Counted from the stretch's first letter, positions 1 through 8,055 are shown. The stretch: 64,000 bases of DNA from an uncultured Eubacteriales bacterium (GCA_900315605.1 OMZU01000024.1:1-64000), one strand, 5' to 3'. Notes: generated by a model from the sequence alone, not told the origin. Made by a program: numbers and translations.

Positions 1-78
1 TATAATGTTATAGATTGTCCGCTGTTAGGCGGATATTATTCTTAATTGGAATTATGTGTGATAGGTAAATAAAAATTA

Positions 79-101
79 TCAATTTTTAGAGGTTACCTTA
101 A
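79..101. repeat. Degenerate end of a TTAAGG-family palindromic repeat
   Basis: This stretch resembles the right terminal inverted repeat of the complete element at 63174-63308 (shared core tttttagaggt, ending ccttaa) with a few substitutions. It sits just before a terminator, and the rest of the element cannot be made out at the window edge. Probably an eroded copy. Confidence 0.5.
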
Positions 102-115
102 TAACATTTTCTAAT

Positions 116-156
116 AAAAGCCGATCGAGAAACTGTTTCTCAGATCGGCTTTTTTA
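116..156 (+). terminator. Rho-independent terminator of an upstream gene
   Basis: A strong hairpin (arms aaagccgatc and gatcggcttt, with gagaaa/tttctc continuing the stem) is followed by a T run. No gene end is visible before it, so it probably closes a transcript that begins outside the window. Confidence 0.75.
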
Positions 157-366
157 TTATCAAGAGCAAACTGCTATGATTGTTATTCGGTGAAGCACTT
201 AGCCCGTTTGCACATAAACAATATAAATAAATTTGACATTTTATGTAATATGACGAAAACGGATTTTTGAACCGGTGGATCAATACAAAATTCTGTCATA
301 AAACCACAATAATAACTTTGATTTTTAATGAATATGCCTAGTAGAGTTGTTTTTTGTACAAAACTA

Positions 367-395
367 TTGACTTTGTTTTGTGCAGAGTGTATAAT
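367..395 (+). promoter_or_regulatory. Sigma-A-type promoter of the starch-binding protein gene
   Basis: TTGACT at 367-372 and TATAAT at 390-395 are 17 bp apart. About 95 nt of leader follow before the ATG at 497. The leader is strikingly poor in G and T (mostly A and C), so it should be nearly unstructured, and there is no strong Shine-Dalgarno sequence. Confidence 0.8.
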
Positions 396-496
396 GCACT
401 TGTAAGCTTACGAAAGACAAACACAACAATCAAACAAACAACAAAAACAAAACAAGACAAAACAAAACCTAAAAAAGATAATCAAAACAAACAACA

Positions 497-1210
497 ATGA
501 AAAAGACACTTTCAATTATCGCAGCATTATGCGTCATCATCAGCGCATTCAGCATGTTCTCAGTCACCGCAAGCGCGGCTACAGACAAGGTAAGCCTTTA
601 TTCTTCTGAGGTTTGCAACCGCATGAACGGCATGATCGGAACAACAGTTTATGTTCAGACAAAGGACGACGCTTCAAACCAGAGCGTAACACTTCACTAC
701 AACCAGGGTGCCGGCAGAGGCTGGACCGACCAGGGCGCAGAGTATGTTACAACACTTGAAGACGGTTCAAAGATTTGGAAAACCTTCCTCAGAAGCTACG
801 ACCTTGAGTACGTTATCAAGTACGAAGGCGACGGCGAAGTAACATGGGACAACAACGACGGCAAGAACTACAAGGAAAAGATCCTCGGCACAGCTCCTAT
901 CGCTGTTAACAGAAGCCAGTTCGCTTATCTTTCACGCTTTACAGTAAACGCAACTGTTCAGAACCTCGGCTTTGCCAAGGACATCAAGGTTAGATACACA
1001 ACAGACAGCTGGAACACAGTTAAGGAAGCAGAGATGGCTTATGACAAGACAAACGCTGACGGCACAGAGCAGTGGAAGGCAATCATCTCTGAAGATGTTG
1101 CAAGCACACCGGGCTTCCAGTTCTGCGTATCTTACACAGTAAACGGTCAGACATTCTGGGCTAACAACTTTGGCTCAAACTATGACGCTAACTTCAGAAT
1201 TTACCCATAA
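497..1210 (+). CDS. Secreted starch-binding protein with two CBM21-like modules
   Basis: The 237-residue product starts with a signal peptide (about residues 1-28, cleaved after an Ala-x-Ala-type site). It is otherwise made of two similar beta-rich modules, about 31-130 and 133-237. Each has the CBM21/CBM53-type pattern: a strand ending in VRYT-like sequence, a Trp around a 'sW' turn, and a terminal binding-site motif (WDNNDGKNY in the first, FWANNFGSNYD in the second). There is no catalytic domain, dockerin or anchor. By family knowledge such modules bind alpha-glucans, so this protein probably holds starch at or near the cell surface alongside the amylase at 8.7-12.3 kb. It has its own promoter and terminator. 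Binding is inferred; the family call is by motif only. Confidence 0.7.
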   Translation: MKKTLSIIAALCVIISAFSMFSVTASAATDKVSLYSSEVCNRMNGMIGTTVYVQTKDDASNQSVTLHYNQGAGRGWTDQGAEYVTTLEDGSKIWKTFLRSYDLEYVIKYEGDGEVTWDNNDGKNYKEKILGTAPIAVNRSQFAYLSRFTVNATVQNLGFAKDIKVRYTTDSWNTVKEAEMAYDKTNADGTEQWKAIISEDVASTPGFQFCVSYTVNGQTFWANNFGSNYDANFRIYP

Positions 1211-1238
1211 ATCGAGTGATTGATTGTTTTTATATTAA

Positions 1239-1274
1239 AACAACGCCGTGCTTAATTGCGCGGCGTTGTTTTGT
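1239..1274. terminator. Bidirectional terminator between convergent genes
   Basis: Perfect 10-bp arms (aacaacgccg / cggcgttgtt) with A/T-rich flanks on both sides lie between the ends of the starch-binding gene (+) and the lysozyme gene (-). Confidence 0.8.
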
Positions 1275-1285
1275 TATAACATATA

Positions 1286-2209
1286 CTAGCCAAGCTTTTT
1301 CTTAATTAGCCCTGCAAGATATTTTATAAGACCGTAGCCTGCAATTCCGTTTTGGGCGTAGCCGCCGCGCTTTAGGATTTGATTTACGGCTGCCTCTGTG
1401 CCGTCGCCGAAAGCGTTGTTTTCGTCAACGCCTTGCGTGATGACGCCCAGCTTTTTGGCTATCAAAATCAGCTCCTTTAACGCGAAAACGCCGTAGGTCT
1501 CGTCGCCCTTTTCAAATCCCTTTTCGTCCAAAACCTTTGCGCCTGTCCAGTTGTTGTAGCCTCCGTTTTTGATTATCGAGGGGTAATCCTTGTAGCACAT
1601 ATCCTTGTCGACCGTGCCGACTCCGGAAATACTGTTGCTTTCAAGATAATTCGTTTCGCCGCCGTACTGCCACATTCCCAGCCTGCTGCCGTCGTATTGA
1701 CACACAGAGTTCCACTGGGCGCACCAAATGTCGTAGCTGTTCTGCAAGCTCTTGTTGTTGAGCTGATTGTCAAGCCAGCTCAGACTTGCGTAGAGCATCG
1801 GATAGTACCCGGCTTTTTTGATCGTGCTCAAAAACGTTTCGCATATTTTGACAAGCTCATTGTTCGTCGGCATTCCGTTTCTGCGCTTGTATCCGTCGGC
1901 GTCCTCCATATCAAGGGCGATTGGCATAGTCGGCTTTTTGCCCCTTAATAACCTGATAACGTGCTGCGCTTCGCTTTTGGCTTCGTTAGTGTCTAACGCA
2001 TAGGAATAAATATACGCGCCCCAGGGCAGCCCTGCTGCCTCAGCCTTTTTTACGTTGGACTCAAAGCGGCTGTCATCCTGACTGGTATCGTCGTTGCCGT
2101 AACCGCAGCGAAGCATAACAAAATCATAGCCTGCCGCCTTGATTTTGTTCATGTCCACGCTTCCGTTAGCTGATGAAAGATCCACGCCCTTTTTGTTTTT
2201 CAGATCCAT
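1286..2209 (-). CDS. GH25 family lysozyme (phage-type endolysin)
   Basis: The 307-residue protein begins with a GH25 N-acetylmuramidase domain (about 1-205). Visible marks are the early GVDLSSANG with its acidic residue, YIYSYA, and the strand-end IALDMEDADG motif carrying the catalytic acidic pair. The last ~90 residues look like a small helical, peptidoglycan-binding-like tail (KELILIAKKLGVITQG...). It cleaves the muramic acid-GlcNAc bond of peptidoglycan. There is no signal peptide, which fits a holin-dependent endolysin. Its ATG lies one base after the stop of the holin gene, and its AGGAG ribosome site is inside that gene's last codons, so translation should be coupled. Probably a leftover or domesticated phage lysis cassette. 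Confidence 0.85.
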   Translation of the reverse strand: MDLKNKKGVDLSSANGSVDMNKIKAAGYDFVMLRCGYGNDDTSQDDSRFESNVKKAEAAGLPWGAYIYSYALDTNEAKSEAQHVIRLLRGKKPTMPIALDMEDADGYKRRNGMPTNNELVKICETFLSTIKKAGYYPMLYASLSWLDNQLNNKSLQNSYDIWCAQWNSVCQYDGSRLGMWQYGGETNYLESNSISGVGTVDKDMCYKDYPSIIKNGGYNNWTGAKVLDEKGFEKGDETYGVFALKELILIAKKLGVITQGVDENNAFGDGTEAAVNQILKRGGYAQNGIAGYGLIKYLAGLIKKKLG

Positions 2210-2210
2210 C

Positions 2211-2417
2211 TCATTCTCCTTTCAGCTCGGGCAGACCCGCAACTGAGGTCAGCATCGACAAAACGCCTGCCAGCGCACCGGCAGAAAGCACAACCATCCA
2301 GTTGACCTCTCCCATAAGCTTTGCTGCGCCGACAGAGGCGATCGCAGCCTGTGCGGTCGTTTTCAATGCACGGATCCCCGCTGCTCTTACCCAAGCTTTA
2401 AGCTTTTCGGTGTTCAT
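2211..2417 (-). CDS. Small holin-like membrane protein
   Basis: This 68-residue protein has a short charged N-terminus, one or two hydrophobic helices (around residues 20-40 and 42-60) and a short polar end, the size and layout of small phage holins. The Shine-Dalgarno AAAGGAAG precedes the ATG. It lies directly upstream of the GH25 lysozyme with coupled translation, the normal order of a lysis cassette: holin makes the membrane lesion through which the lysozyme reaches the wall. No other phage genes are visible nearby. The holin assignment rests mainly on context and size. Confidence 0.6.
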   Translation of the reverse strand: MNTEKLKAWVRAAGIRALKTTAQAAIASVGAAKLMGEVNWMVVLSAGALAGVLSMLTSVAGLPELKGE

Positions 2418-2563
2418 AATTTTGACTTCCTTTCATTGTCATTTTATGCGGAACAATAAAAAATGTTCCCATATATGTCGAAAAACCCGAAAAACTTGTA
2501 TGTTTTTATGCAAGTTAAGCAAAAGCAAATTCAGCAAAAATCCCTTGCTTAGATAAAAGCAAA

Positions 2564-2599
2564 GAGCTGCCGCAAAACAAGCGGCAGCTCCGGTTTTTA
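2564..2599. terminator. Rho-independent terminator (GC-rich 10-bp stem)
   Basis: Arms gagctgccgc and gcggcagctc are perfect and the loop is 7 nt. It lies just past the end of the antitoxin gene (leftward reading) and upstream of the holin gene, so it most likely ends the toxin-antitoxin transcript. Confidence 0.75.
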
Positions 2600-2621
2600 T
2601 GATTTGTTAAGGAAGCACGGA

Positions 2622-2819
2622 TCAATCCCAGTTGATCGCATTATGATCAATGGTTTCCTCGTTGGCAAATTCCTTTCGAGCCTCATTTATCGCTGCAATA
2701 TCGTCAGCGGTTGCAATATCATCAGCGATAAAGCGTTTTGCGATTTCATACAACAAAATCTGCTCTTGTTCCGGCAGAAAGTCTATAATTTCTGTGAGTT
2801 GTTTCTTAACAGGTGACAT
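2622..2819 (-). CDS. RelB-like antitoxin of a type II toxin-antitoxin pair
   Basis: The 65-residue acidic, helical protein (MSPVKKQLTEIIDFLPEQ... to a C-terminal NWD) matches the size and pattern of RelB/DUF2281-type antitoxins. The start chosen has the Shine-Dalgarno AAAGGAG nine bases upstream; that site overlaps the toxin's stop codon, giving tight coupling. A longer reading frame begins upstream without a ribosome site. It should neutralise the RelE/ParE toxin encoded just before it. The family call is by size, charge and neighbour. Confidence 0.65.
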   Translation of the reverse strand: MSPVKKQLTEIIDFLPEQEQILLYEIAKRFIADDIATADDIAAINEARKEFANEETIDHNAINWD

Positions 2820-2823
2820 TTGT

Positions 2824-3066
2824 TTACACTCCTTTGTATACCTCGCCTCTGGGCGCGATTTTTTCAACAAGTACAGTATTATCATCAGGGTAAGAGAAGA
2901 TGATCCTCCAATCTCCTACGCGCAGCCTGTAGCTCCCGTCTAAGCCTTTCAGTGGTTTTATATCGCCGTTAGGAATAGCTTCAATCGCAAATCTGATTCT
3001 ATGCTTTGTTGGTTTGTCCATTCCGTTAATAGCTTTTACGGAACGTTTGGAATATTGAATATTCAT
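2824..3066 (-). CDS. RelE/ParE-superfamily toxin
   Basis: This 80-residue basic protein has the RelE/ParE fold signature: N-terminal MNIQYSKRSVKAI, helix KPTKHRIRFAIE, then the beta-strand block GSYRLRVGDWRIIFSY...VLVEKIAPRGEVYK. The RVGDWRI and PRG(E)VYK stretches are the family hallmarks. The ATG at 3066 is preceded by GGAGAAAAC; an upstream ATG would add 19 residues not seen in the family. RelE members cleave mRNA on the ribosome, whereas ParE members block gyrase; sequence alone does not say which. The toxin gene comes before the antitoxin, the reverse of the commonest order. Confidence 0.8.
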   Translation of the reverse strand: MNIQYSKRSVKAINGMDKPTKHRIRFAIEAIPNGDIKPLKGLDGSYRLRVGDWRIIFSYPDDNTVLVEKIAPRGEVYKGV

Positions 3067-3247
3067 GTTTTCTCCATGTATTACAATTACTTTTTCTTTA
3101 TTATAATATATTTTGCTTCTCAATTCAAGAGTACAGAAATATAAAGTTTGGGCTTTATTTTGTTGCTGATATATAGTATAATAGTGCTGACGGCAAATGC
3201 AGCATTTCCGGCTGTAAAATGAAACATTATTCTAAGGAGATTTTTAT

Positions 3248-3946
3248 ATGATAGGAATAATATGCGCTATGCAGATCGAGGCGGACGGGATCTTGGCTCT
3301 CTGCGAGAACATAAAAACAGAAAAAATCAATAATATGAATTACAATATCGCCGAGCTTTGCGGCAAGGATGTGGTTGTTGTTGTGTGCGGAGTAGGCAAG
3401 GTCAACGCTGCCGTTTGTGCCGCAACCTTGATTAACCGTTTTTCGCCCGACCTTGTGATAAACAGCGGCGTTGCCGGAGCCTTGTCCCCGATTGTCAGCG
3501 TGGGCGATATTGTTGTTGCAACAAAAACCGTTGAGCACGATATGAATTGCACCGCCCTGGGCGACAAGCAGGGAGAGGTGACCTTCCCCGACGGCAACGT
3601 TATGTTCTTTGAGTGCGACAAGCCGGCTTCAAACCGGTTTGCGTCGATCTGCAAGGAGCTTCCCGAAACCCGCGTTGCTCAGGGAATAATTGCCAGCGGC
3701 GACATCTTTGTTTCGGAGCGCAAGTCAAGAATGCTTATCAACGACCGCTTCGGCGCGATCGCCTGTGAAATGGAGGGCGCAGCAATCGGACACACATGCT
3801 ACTGCTGCGGAGTGCCCTACTGTGTTATCCGCGCGATCTCCGATGACCTGAATGAAAACAAGGGAATGGATTTTATCAAATTCTGTGCTCTCGCAGCGAA
3901 AAAAACCGTTGAAGCAGTTCGTGAATTTATTGCAGCAACAGATTGA
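3248..3946 (+). CDS. mtnN: 5'-methylthioadenosine/S-adenosylhomocysteine nucleosidase
   Basis: The 232-residue protein has the normal length for the MTA/SAH nucleosidase (Pfs) family. It starts MIGIICAMQIEAD, holds GVGKVNA near residue 49, INSGVAGAL, and the nucleobase/ribose site CEMEGAAIGH followed by VIRAISDD, where the Asp is the catalytic proton donor. It splits adenine from MTA and SAH in the cytoplasm, feeding methionine salvage and, by way of ribosylhomocysteine, the LuxS route. A TATAAT at 3177-3182 and an AAGGAGA Shine-Dalgarno seven bases before the ATG support the start. It is a single-gene unit closed by a strong hairpin. Confidence 0.95.
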   Translation: MIGIICAMQIEADGILALCENIKTEKINNMNYNIAELCGKDVVVVVCGVGKVNAAVCAATLINRFSPDLVINSGVAGALSPIVSVGDIVVATKTVEHDMNCTALGDKQGEVTFPDGNVMFFECDKPASNRFASICKELPETRVAQGIIASGDIFVSERKSRMLINDRFGAIACEMEGAAIGHTCYCCGVPYCVIRAISDDLNENKGMDFIKFCALAAKKTVEAVREFIAATD

Positions 3947-3972
3947 TTTTTGATTTATAAAAACGATTTATA

Positions 3973-4022
3973 AAAACACTCAAGGCGATACCGTTAAGCT
4001 TGGTATTTCCTTGAGTGTTTGT
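3973..4022. terminator. Bidirectional terminator after mtnN
   Basis: A long stem (aaacactcaagg / ccttgagtgttt, extended by ataccg/ggtat) is flanked by A and T runs. It lies between the convergent ends of mtnN and the ABC1-kinase gene. Confidence 0.8.
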
Positions 4023-4046
4023 CATTTTACAATGTTTTTTAGCGAA

Positions 4047-6239
4047 CTATTTCTTTTTCGTCAGCTTTCCGATGCTGTAAATCGTAAGAGCTATCGAGAA
4101 TACGATTCCGCCGACAGCAAGCAACGGCATTCCGTTGGTGGTTTTCGGCTGGATATCAACGCTTGCGAGGATACACGAGCCTATGAACAAAACACAGGCA
4201 ACGATAACCATGACAACGTATTTTATATATATTCCTATCCGCTCAAGCGGCTCGTCGATTCCGGCAAGCTCGATGTTGATTTTTGCCTTGCCCTTGGCAA
4301 GCGCGCCCAGAGTTTCTGCGATAAAGCCCGGGATCTTTGCGGTTTTTTTGCCTGCCGAAACAAGCTCCTTGCCTGCGTCCAAAAGTGTTTTCTTTAGATC
4401 AAAGCCTTTTTTGCTGCGCTCGATCATTGCGTTTGAAAGCAGAGTGAACAGATCGAGCTCGGGACAAAGCTGCTCGATAACGCCCTCGATCGTGATAAGC
4501 GATCTGCCGAGCATTGTATATTGACCCGGAAGCGTTATATGGTGCTTTGAGGTCAATTCTGTTATTTCGTCAAACAGCACGCCCATATCTATGTCGTCTA
4601 TGCCCGACGCGCCGTCATATCCGCTCAGAAAAGTTGTCACATCTTCGGTCAGTGCGTCGCGGTTGGTCTTTGTTGACGCCGCTCCCATGGAGAAAATGCT
4701 TTTTACCATTCCCTCGCTGTCGCCTGCCAGCAGAGAAACTATCAGTCCCTGAATAGTGTCGATATCCTTGTCGCTGATATGACCTATCATTCCGAAATCG
4801 ATCCAGCAGGGTTTTCCGTTGGTAAACATTATATTGCCCTGATGCGGATCGGCGTGGAACGTGCCGATATCCAAAACCTGATGAACGTAGTTTTCGGCGA
4901 TCACCTTGCCGACCTCAAGCGGATCGTAGCCGTCGCTGATAAGGCGATCCTTTTTGGCGATCGAGTAGCCGTCAACAAAGGTCATGGTAAAAATACGCTC
5001 GGTCGTCAGCTCGTCGATAACGGTTGGACAGGTGATCTTTTCTTCATCATCAATACAGTTTTCCTTGAAGAACTTGGTGTTGTTCGCCTCAACGCGGAAG
5101 TCGAGCTCTTCGTCCGTTACCTTTTCGAGCTCCTCGATAACCGAAACAAGGTCGATTCCTTCGCCGTCCTCGTTATCGGAAACGCTGTTGACCAAGCCGG
5201 CGAGCTTTTTGAGAAGCACATAGTCCTTGCGCATCATGTCGGCGATCAGCGGACGCTGAACCTTGGTAACGACCTTGGTGCCGTCCTTGAGCACAGCGTA
5301 GTGAACCTGTCCGATAGAAGCCGAACCGAGCGGCTTGTCGCGGAACTCGCTGTATATTTCATCTATCTTCTTGCCGGTTTCCTCTTCGATAACGGCGCGC
5401 GCAACCTCCGGGTCAAGCGGCTTTACGCTTTGTCTGAGCTTTTCAAGCTCCTTGCAATAGCTTTCGGGAAGCAAGTCAACACGGCTCGACATGATCTGTC
5501 CGATTTTTACATATGTGGGACCCAAATCCTCAAGCGTGGTGCGCAATTCCTCGGGGGTGAAGCCGTTTGCATAGAAATTGTGAGCAGAAAAAATGCTTAT
5601 CATTTCCGCTGCGCGGGTTTTCTCACGTTTTTTGTAATCGTTGATTTCCTTTTTGAGAAGGCTCCTAAGATTCTTTCCCATTGCCTCGGGATTTTCTGAG
5701 GTGGTTTCCTGATTATTCGCCTCATTTAGCTCGCGCTTCAGCTTTTCTTTGTCAACAACAACCTTTTCGGGCTGCTTTTTGTTGTCAGAGCTGTTTCCCG
5801 GCTTTTTGCCGCCCTGATTATTCTTTTTGTTGTTACTGTTCTGGTTGTTATTTTTTTTGTTATTACTGTTATTTTTGTTTTGGTTGTTGTTTTTCTTCTG
5901 ATTATTTGACTTCTGATTATTGGAATTTTGATTCTTATTGTTGTTGGGTTTATTGCTTTGATTACCCGAAGCTTGTTTCTGAGTATTCAAATCGTTGTCA
6001 CGGCTTTCGGGTTTTTGATTATCGCTGTTATTGCTTGCGGCTTTCTTCTGATTATCAGCAGCTTGATTGTTGTCGGTGCTGTTGCCTTGATTTTCAGCGG
6101 TTTTATTGTTGTCGGTGCTGTTGCCTTGGGTTTCAGCAGCCTGATTGTTTTCAGTACCTTTGCTTTGATTTTCAACAGTCTGATTGTTGTTTGAATTGGT
6201 ATCGGGATTTATATTTTGATTATTGCTATCATTCGCCAT
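4047..6239 (-). CDS. ABC1/UbiB-family atypical kinase with long Asn/Gln/Lys-rich N-terminal tail
   Basis: Residues ~1-165 are low complexity, dominated by Asn, Gln, Lys and Ser, with a 14-residue repeat around GNSTDNN. The ABC1 (AarF/UbiB/COQ8) domain follows, about 215-600: the family's KxGQ motif as YVKIGQIMSSR near 246, the Ala/Ser-rich loop as PLGSASIGQVH near 305, the catalytic-loop HADPHQGN near 464 and the metal-binding IDFGMIG near 482. Two hydrophobic helices close the protein (about 675-728). Members are ATP-binding membrane-associated kinases/ATPases tied to isoprenoid-lipid metabolism; the substrate here is unknown. The second ATG is chosen because GGAGG is eight bases before it and only two before the first. 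It overlaps the preceding gene's stop, so the two are co-translated. The tail is far from any family norm. Confidence 0.85.
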   Translation of the reverse strand: MANDSNNQNINPDTNSNNNQTVENQSKGTENNQAAETQGNSTDNNKTAENQGNSTDNNQAADNQKKAASNNSDNQKPESRDNDLNTQKQASGNQSNKPNNNKNQNSNNQKSNNQKKNNNQNKNNSNNKKNNNQNSNNKKNNQGGKKPGNSSDNKKQPEKVVVDKEKLKRELNEANNQETTSENPEAMGKNLRSLLKKEINDYKKREKTRAAEMISIFSAHNFYANGFTPEELRTTLEDLGPTYVKIGQIMSSRVDLLPESYCKELEKLRQSVKPLDPEVARAVIEEETGKKIDEIYSEFRDKPLGSASIGQVHYAVLKDGTKVVTKVQRPLIADMMRKDYVLLKKLAGLVNSVSDNEDGEGIDLVSVIEELEKVTDEELDFRVEANNTKFFKENCIDDEEKITCPTVIDELTTERIFTMTFVDGYSIAKKDRLISDGYDPLEVGKVIAENYVHQVLDIGTFHADPHQGNIMFTNGKPCWIDFGMIGHISDKDIDTIQGLIVSLLAGDSEGMVKSIFSMGAASTKTNRDALTEDVTTFLSGYDGASGIDDIDMGVLFDEITELTSKHHITLPGQYTMLGRSLITIEGVIEQLCPELDLFTLLSNAMIERSKKGFDLKKTLLDAGKELVSAGKKTAKIPGFIAETLGALAKGKAKINIELAGIDEPLERIGIYIKYVVMVIVACVLFIGSCILASVDIQPKTTNGMPLLAVGGIVFSIALTIYSIGKLTKKK

Positions 6240-6801
6240 CTTCATTTCCTCCTTTTTCTTTTCTCAGCGGCCATGTCCAAATCAAACGCAGACCGCTTAC
6301 TATTGCAGAAAAGAATATTGCACAGCCGATCACCTTCATCAGCATATCGGGAGTTCTCCACCACGGATTTGCAAAAACAAAGATTCCCGTCAGCATCAAG
6401 AGTCCGGAAAGTATAGCCAGCACCCACCAGCCCTTGCGCTGAGAACGGCGGGCATATGTAAAGGCGTGGAGCATTGTTCTTCCGCCGTCGAGTATCAGCA
6501 AAAAGCCGAAAAGTCCGGCGAGAACGCGCATTATGTCGCCTCTGAACACCAGAACGCAGATCCCGACAAGCCCTAAGATCAATCCCCCGGCAAATTTTAT
6601 ATAATCCATGAGTGCTTTGTTGCTTGAAAAATAATTGAGCAGCATGATGATTGAGATAACTACCAACGCATAGCCAAACACAAGCGTCAGTGATGCAATG
6701 TACTGATTCGGGCAAATAATAATTATCGCCCCGAGAAAAATCAGCAGAATTGACGACATTATGGAATTCCGCTTTAATTTGTCCAATGATTCAAATAGCA
6801 T
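6229..6801 (-). CDS. HdeD/DUF308-family membrane protein
   Basis: This 190-residue protein has about six hydrophobic helices in the paired arrangement of the HdeD/DUF308 family: SILLIFLGAIIIICP, LVFGYALVVISIIMLL, FAGGLILGLVGICVLV, VLAGLFGFLLILDGGRTM, and two more before a charged tail. Start at 6801 because GCAGGAGG lies six bases upstream; a longer frame has no ribosome site. The function of these proteins in Gram-positives is not established. It is the first gene of a two-gene unit with the ABC1 kinase, whose start overlaps its last codons, so the pair may act together in the membrane (inference). Confidence 0.75.
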   Translation of the reverse strand: MLFESLDKLKRNSIMSSILLIFLGAIIIICPNQYIASLTLVFGYALVVISIIMLLNYFSSNKALMDYIKFAGGLILGLVGICVLVFRGDIMRVLAGLFGFLLILDGGRTMLHAFTYARRSQRKGWWVLAILSGLLMLTGIFVFANPWWRTPDMLMKVIGCAIFFSAIVSGLRLIWTWPLRKEKGGNEDGE

Positions 6802-7020
6802 AAATACCTCCTGCTTTGTTTTTTTAAATTTTAAAACTGCTGAACGCCCGGTCGATGGTTGGATCATTGAGCGTTTCTTTAAATATTTTAGCACAAAAAA
6901 GCCAAGTTGTCACTAATAAATGTAAAATATTTTACGTTTTTCTTGTTTATTTTTATGATATATGATAGAATTGTTTATGATGATTTTTCTTTGCATCACA
7001 AAAGGAGGAAAAGAATATTT

Positions 7021-7773
7021 ATGAGTATTTTTTTGATTTTTGCCTTTCTGTTTTTTATAGGCTCGGTTTTCGGTTGGGTGCTTGAGCTGCTTTTCAGGCG
7101 GTTTATTTCAAAAAATAATCCCGAGCGAAAATGGATAAATCCCGGATTTTGTGTTGGTCCCTATCTTCCGCTTTACGGAACCGGACTGTGCTTTTTGTAC
7201 CTTATCGCTTCTCTCAGAAAGTTCATTGATCTGGGCAGCGAGCTTGCGGATATAATCGTGCTTTTGCTGACAATGGCAGTCACCATGACGATAATCGAAT
7301 ACATCGCCGGCTTGATCTCGCTGAAAGGCTTTCATGTCAGGCTTTGGGATTATTCCGACGAATGGGGCAATATTCAGGGAATAATCTGTCCGAAATTCTC
7401 GCTGATTTGGGGCGTTTTGGGCGTTGCCTACTATTTGCTTGTACATCCGAATATATTGGACGCGCTCGACTGGCTTTCGGAAAACCTCGCGTTTTCGTTC
7501 TTTGTCGGCATGTTCTACGGCGTTTTTATCATCGACCTTGTATATTCAACAAGCCTTATCGCAAAGCTCAAAAAGCTGTCGGACGAGTACAACGTGGTTG
7601 TGCGTTACGAGGAGCTGAAAGCACGGATCCGAGCCTCTCACGAAGAGCGCAGGGCAAAATATCGCTTCTTCCAGCCGCTGCGTTCCGACCGTAACCTTTC
7701 GGAATATGTAAAAGCAATGAAAGCGTCACGCGAAGAAAGAAAGGAAAAATTCAAAGCAAGGTTCAAAAAATAA
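7021..7773 (+). CDS. CmpB-type putative ABC transporter permease (PF06541-like) membrane protein
   Basis: The 250-residue protein shows the conserved start of the ABC_trans_CmpB family: FGWVLELLFRRF, then KWINPGFCVGPYLPLYGTG, followed by several membrane helices, SLKGFHVRLWDYSDEWGNIQGIICPKFSLIWGVLG, and a basic C-terminal helix. The start at 7021 is set by AAAGGAGG seven to eight bases upstream; an upstream in-frame extension lacks a ribosome site. The family is named as transporter-like but its substrate is unknown, and no ATPase gene lies next to it. Monocistronic, divergent from the HdeD-like gene. Confidence 0.75.
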   Translation: MSIFLIFAFLFFIGSVFGWVLELLFRRFISKNNPERKWINPGFCVGPYLPLYGTGLCFLYLIASLRKFIDLGSELADIIVLLLTMAVTMTIIEYIAGLISLKGFHVRLWDYSDEWGNIQGIICPKFSLIWGVLGVAYYLLVHPNILDALDWLSENLAFSFFVGMFYGVFIIDLVYSTSLIAKLKKLSDEYNVVVRYEELKARIRASHEERRAKYRFFQPLRSDRNLSEYVKAMKASREERKEKFKARFKK

Positions 7774-7794
7774 CCGAATAAAACCGAATTTTTA

Positions 7795-7828
7795 AAGGGC
7801 TTGTTTGTCGAACGTCAAACAAGCCCTA
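7795..7828 (+). terminator. Rho-independent terminator
   Basis: Arms agggcttgttt and aaacaagccct form a stable hairpin followed by an AT-rich stretch, 22 bp after the stop codon of the CmpB-like gene. Confidence 0.75.
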
Positions 7829-7881
7829 ATATTATACATTTTAAAAATTCAAAAATTTTATAATAAATTAAAATTCCCTTG

Positions 7882-7936
7882 TTTTTTGTCAGAGTTTTGT
7901 AACAGTGGGTCTGATATACTATAGTCACAGTCAAGG
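7882..7936 (+). promoter_or_regulatory. Shared 55-bp promoter-like block, copy 1
   Basis: This block is the same at 52 of 55 positions as 55525-55579. It contains tgaTATACT, an extended -10 element, but no good -35 at the normal distance. Both copies lie upstream of a short gene with an AGGAG ribosome site. The high identity over the whole block points to a common regulator or sigma factor, or to a recent duplication of the control region. Confidence 0.65.
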
Positions 7937-7937
7937 C

Positions 7938-8055
7938 AGCGAGACGCTGCACTCAACTCTCGCCTTTTAAAACCAAACAAATTATGGTAAGCTACATCAA
8001 CGGCGAGTTCAAAACGGTGCATATCTTTGAGGAAGATAAAAGCGAGACGCTGCAC
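7938..8055. repeat. 15-bp direct repeats bounding a 103-bp leader segment
   Basis: The sequence agcgagacgctgcac occurs at 7938-7952 and again at 8041-8055. The other copy of the shared promoter has no such segment, and its leader is about 110 nt shorter, so the stretch between the repeats looks like an insertion or a tandem duplication remnant in the 5' leader. Confidence 0.7.

Noticed and set aside
4779..5699. Long rightward open frame opposite the ABC1 kinase
   Set aside because: It lies wholly antisense to a clear kinase domain and shows no recognisable motif; a codon-bias shadow.
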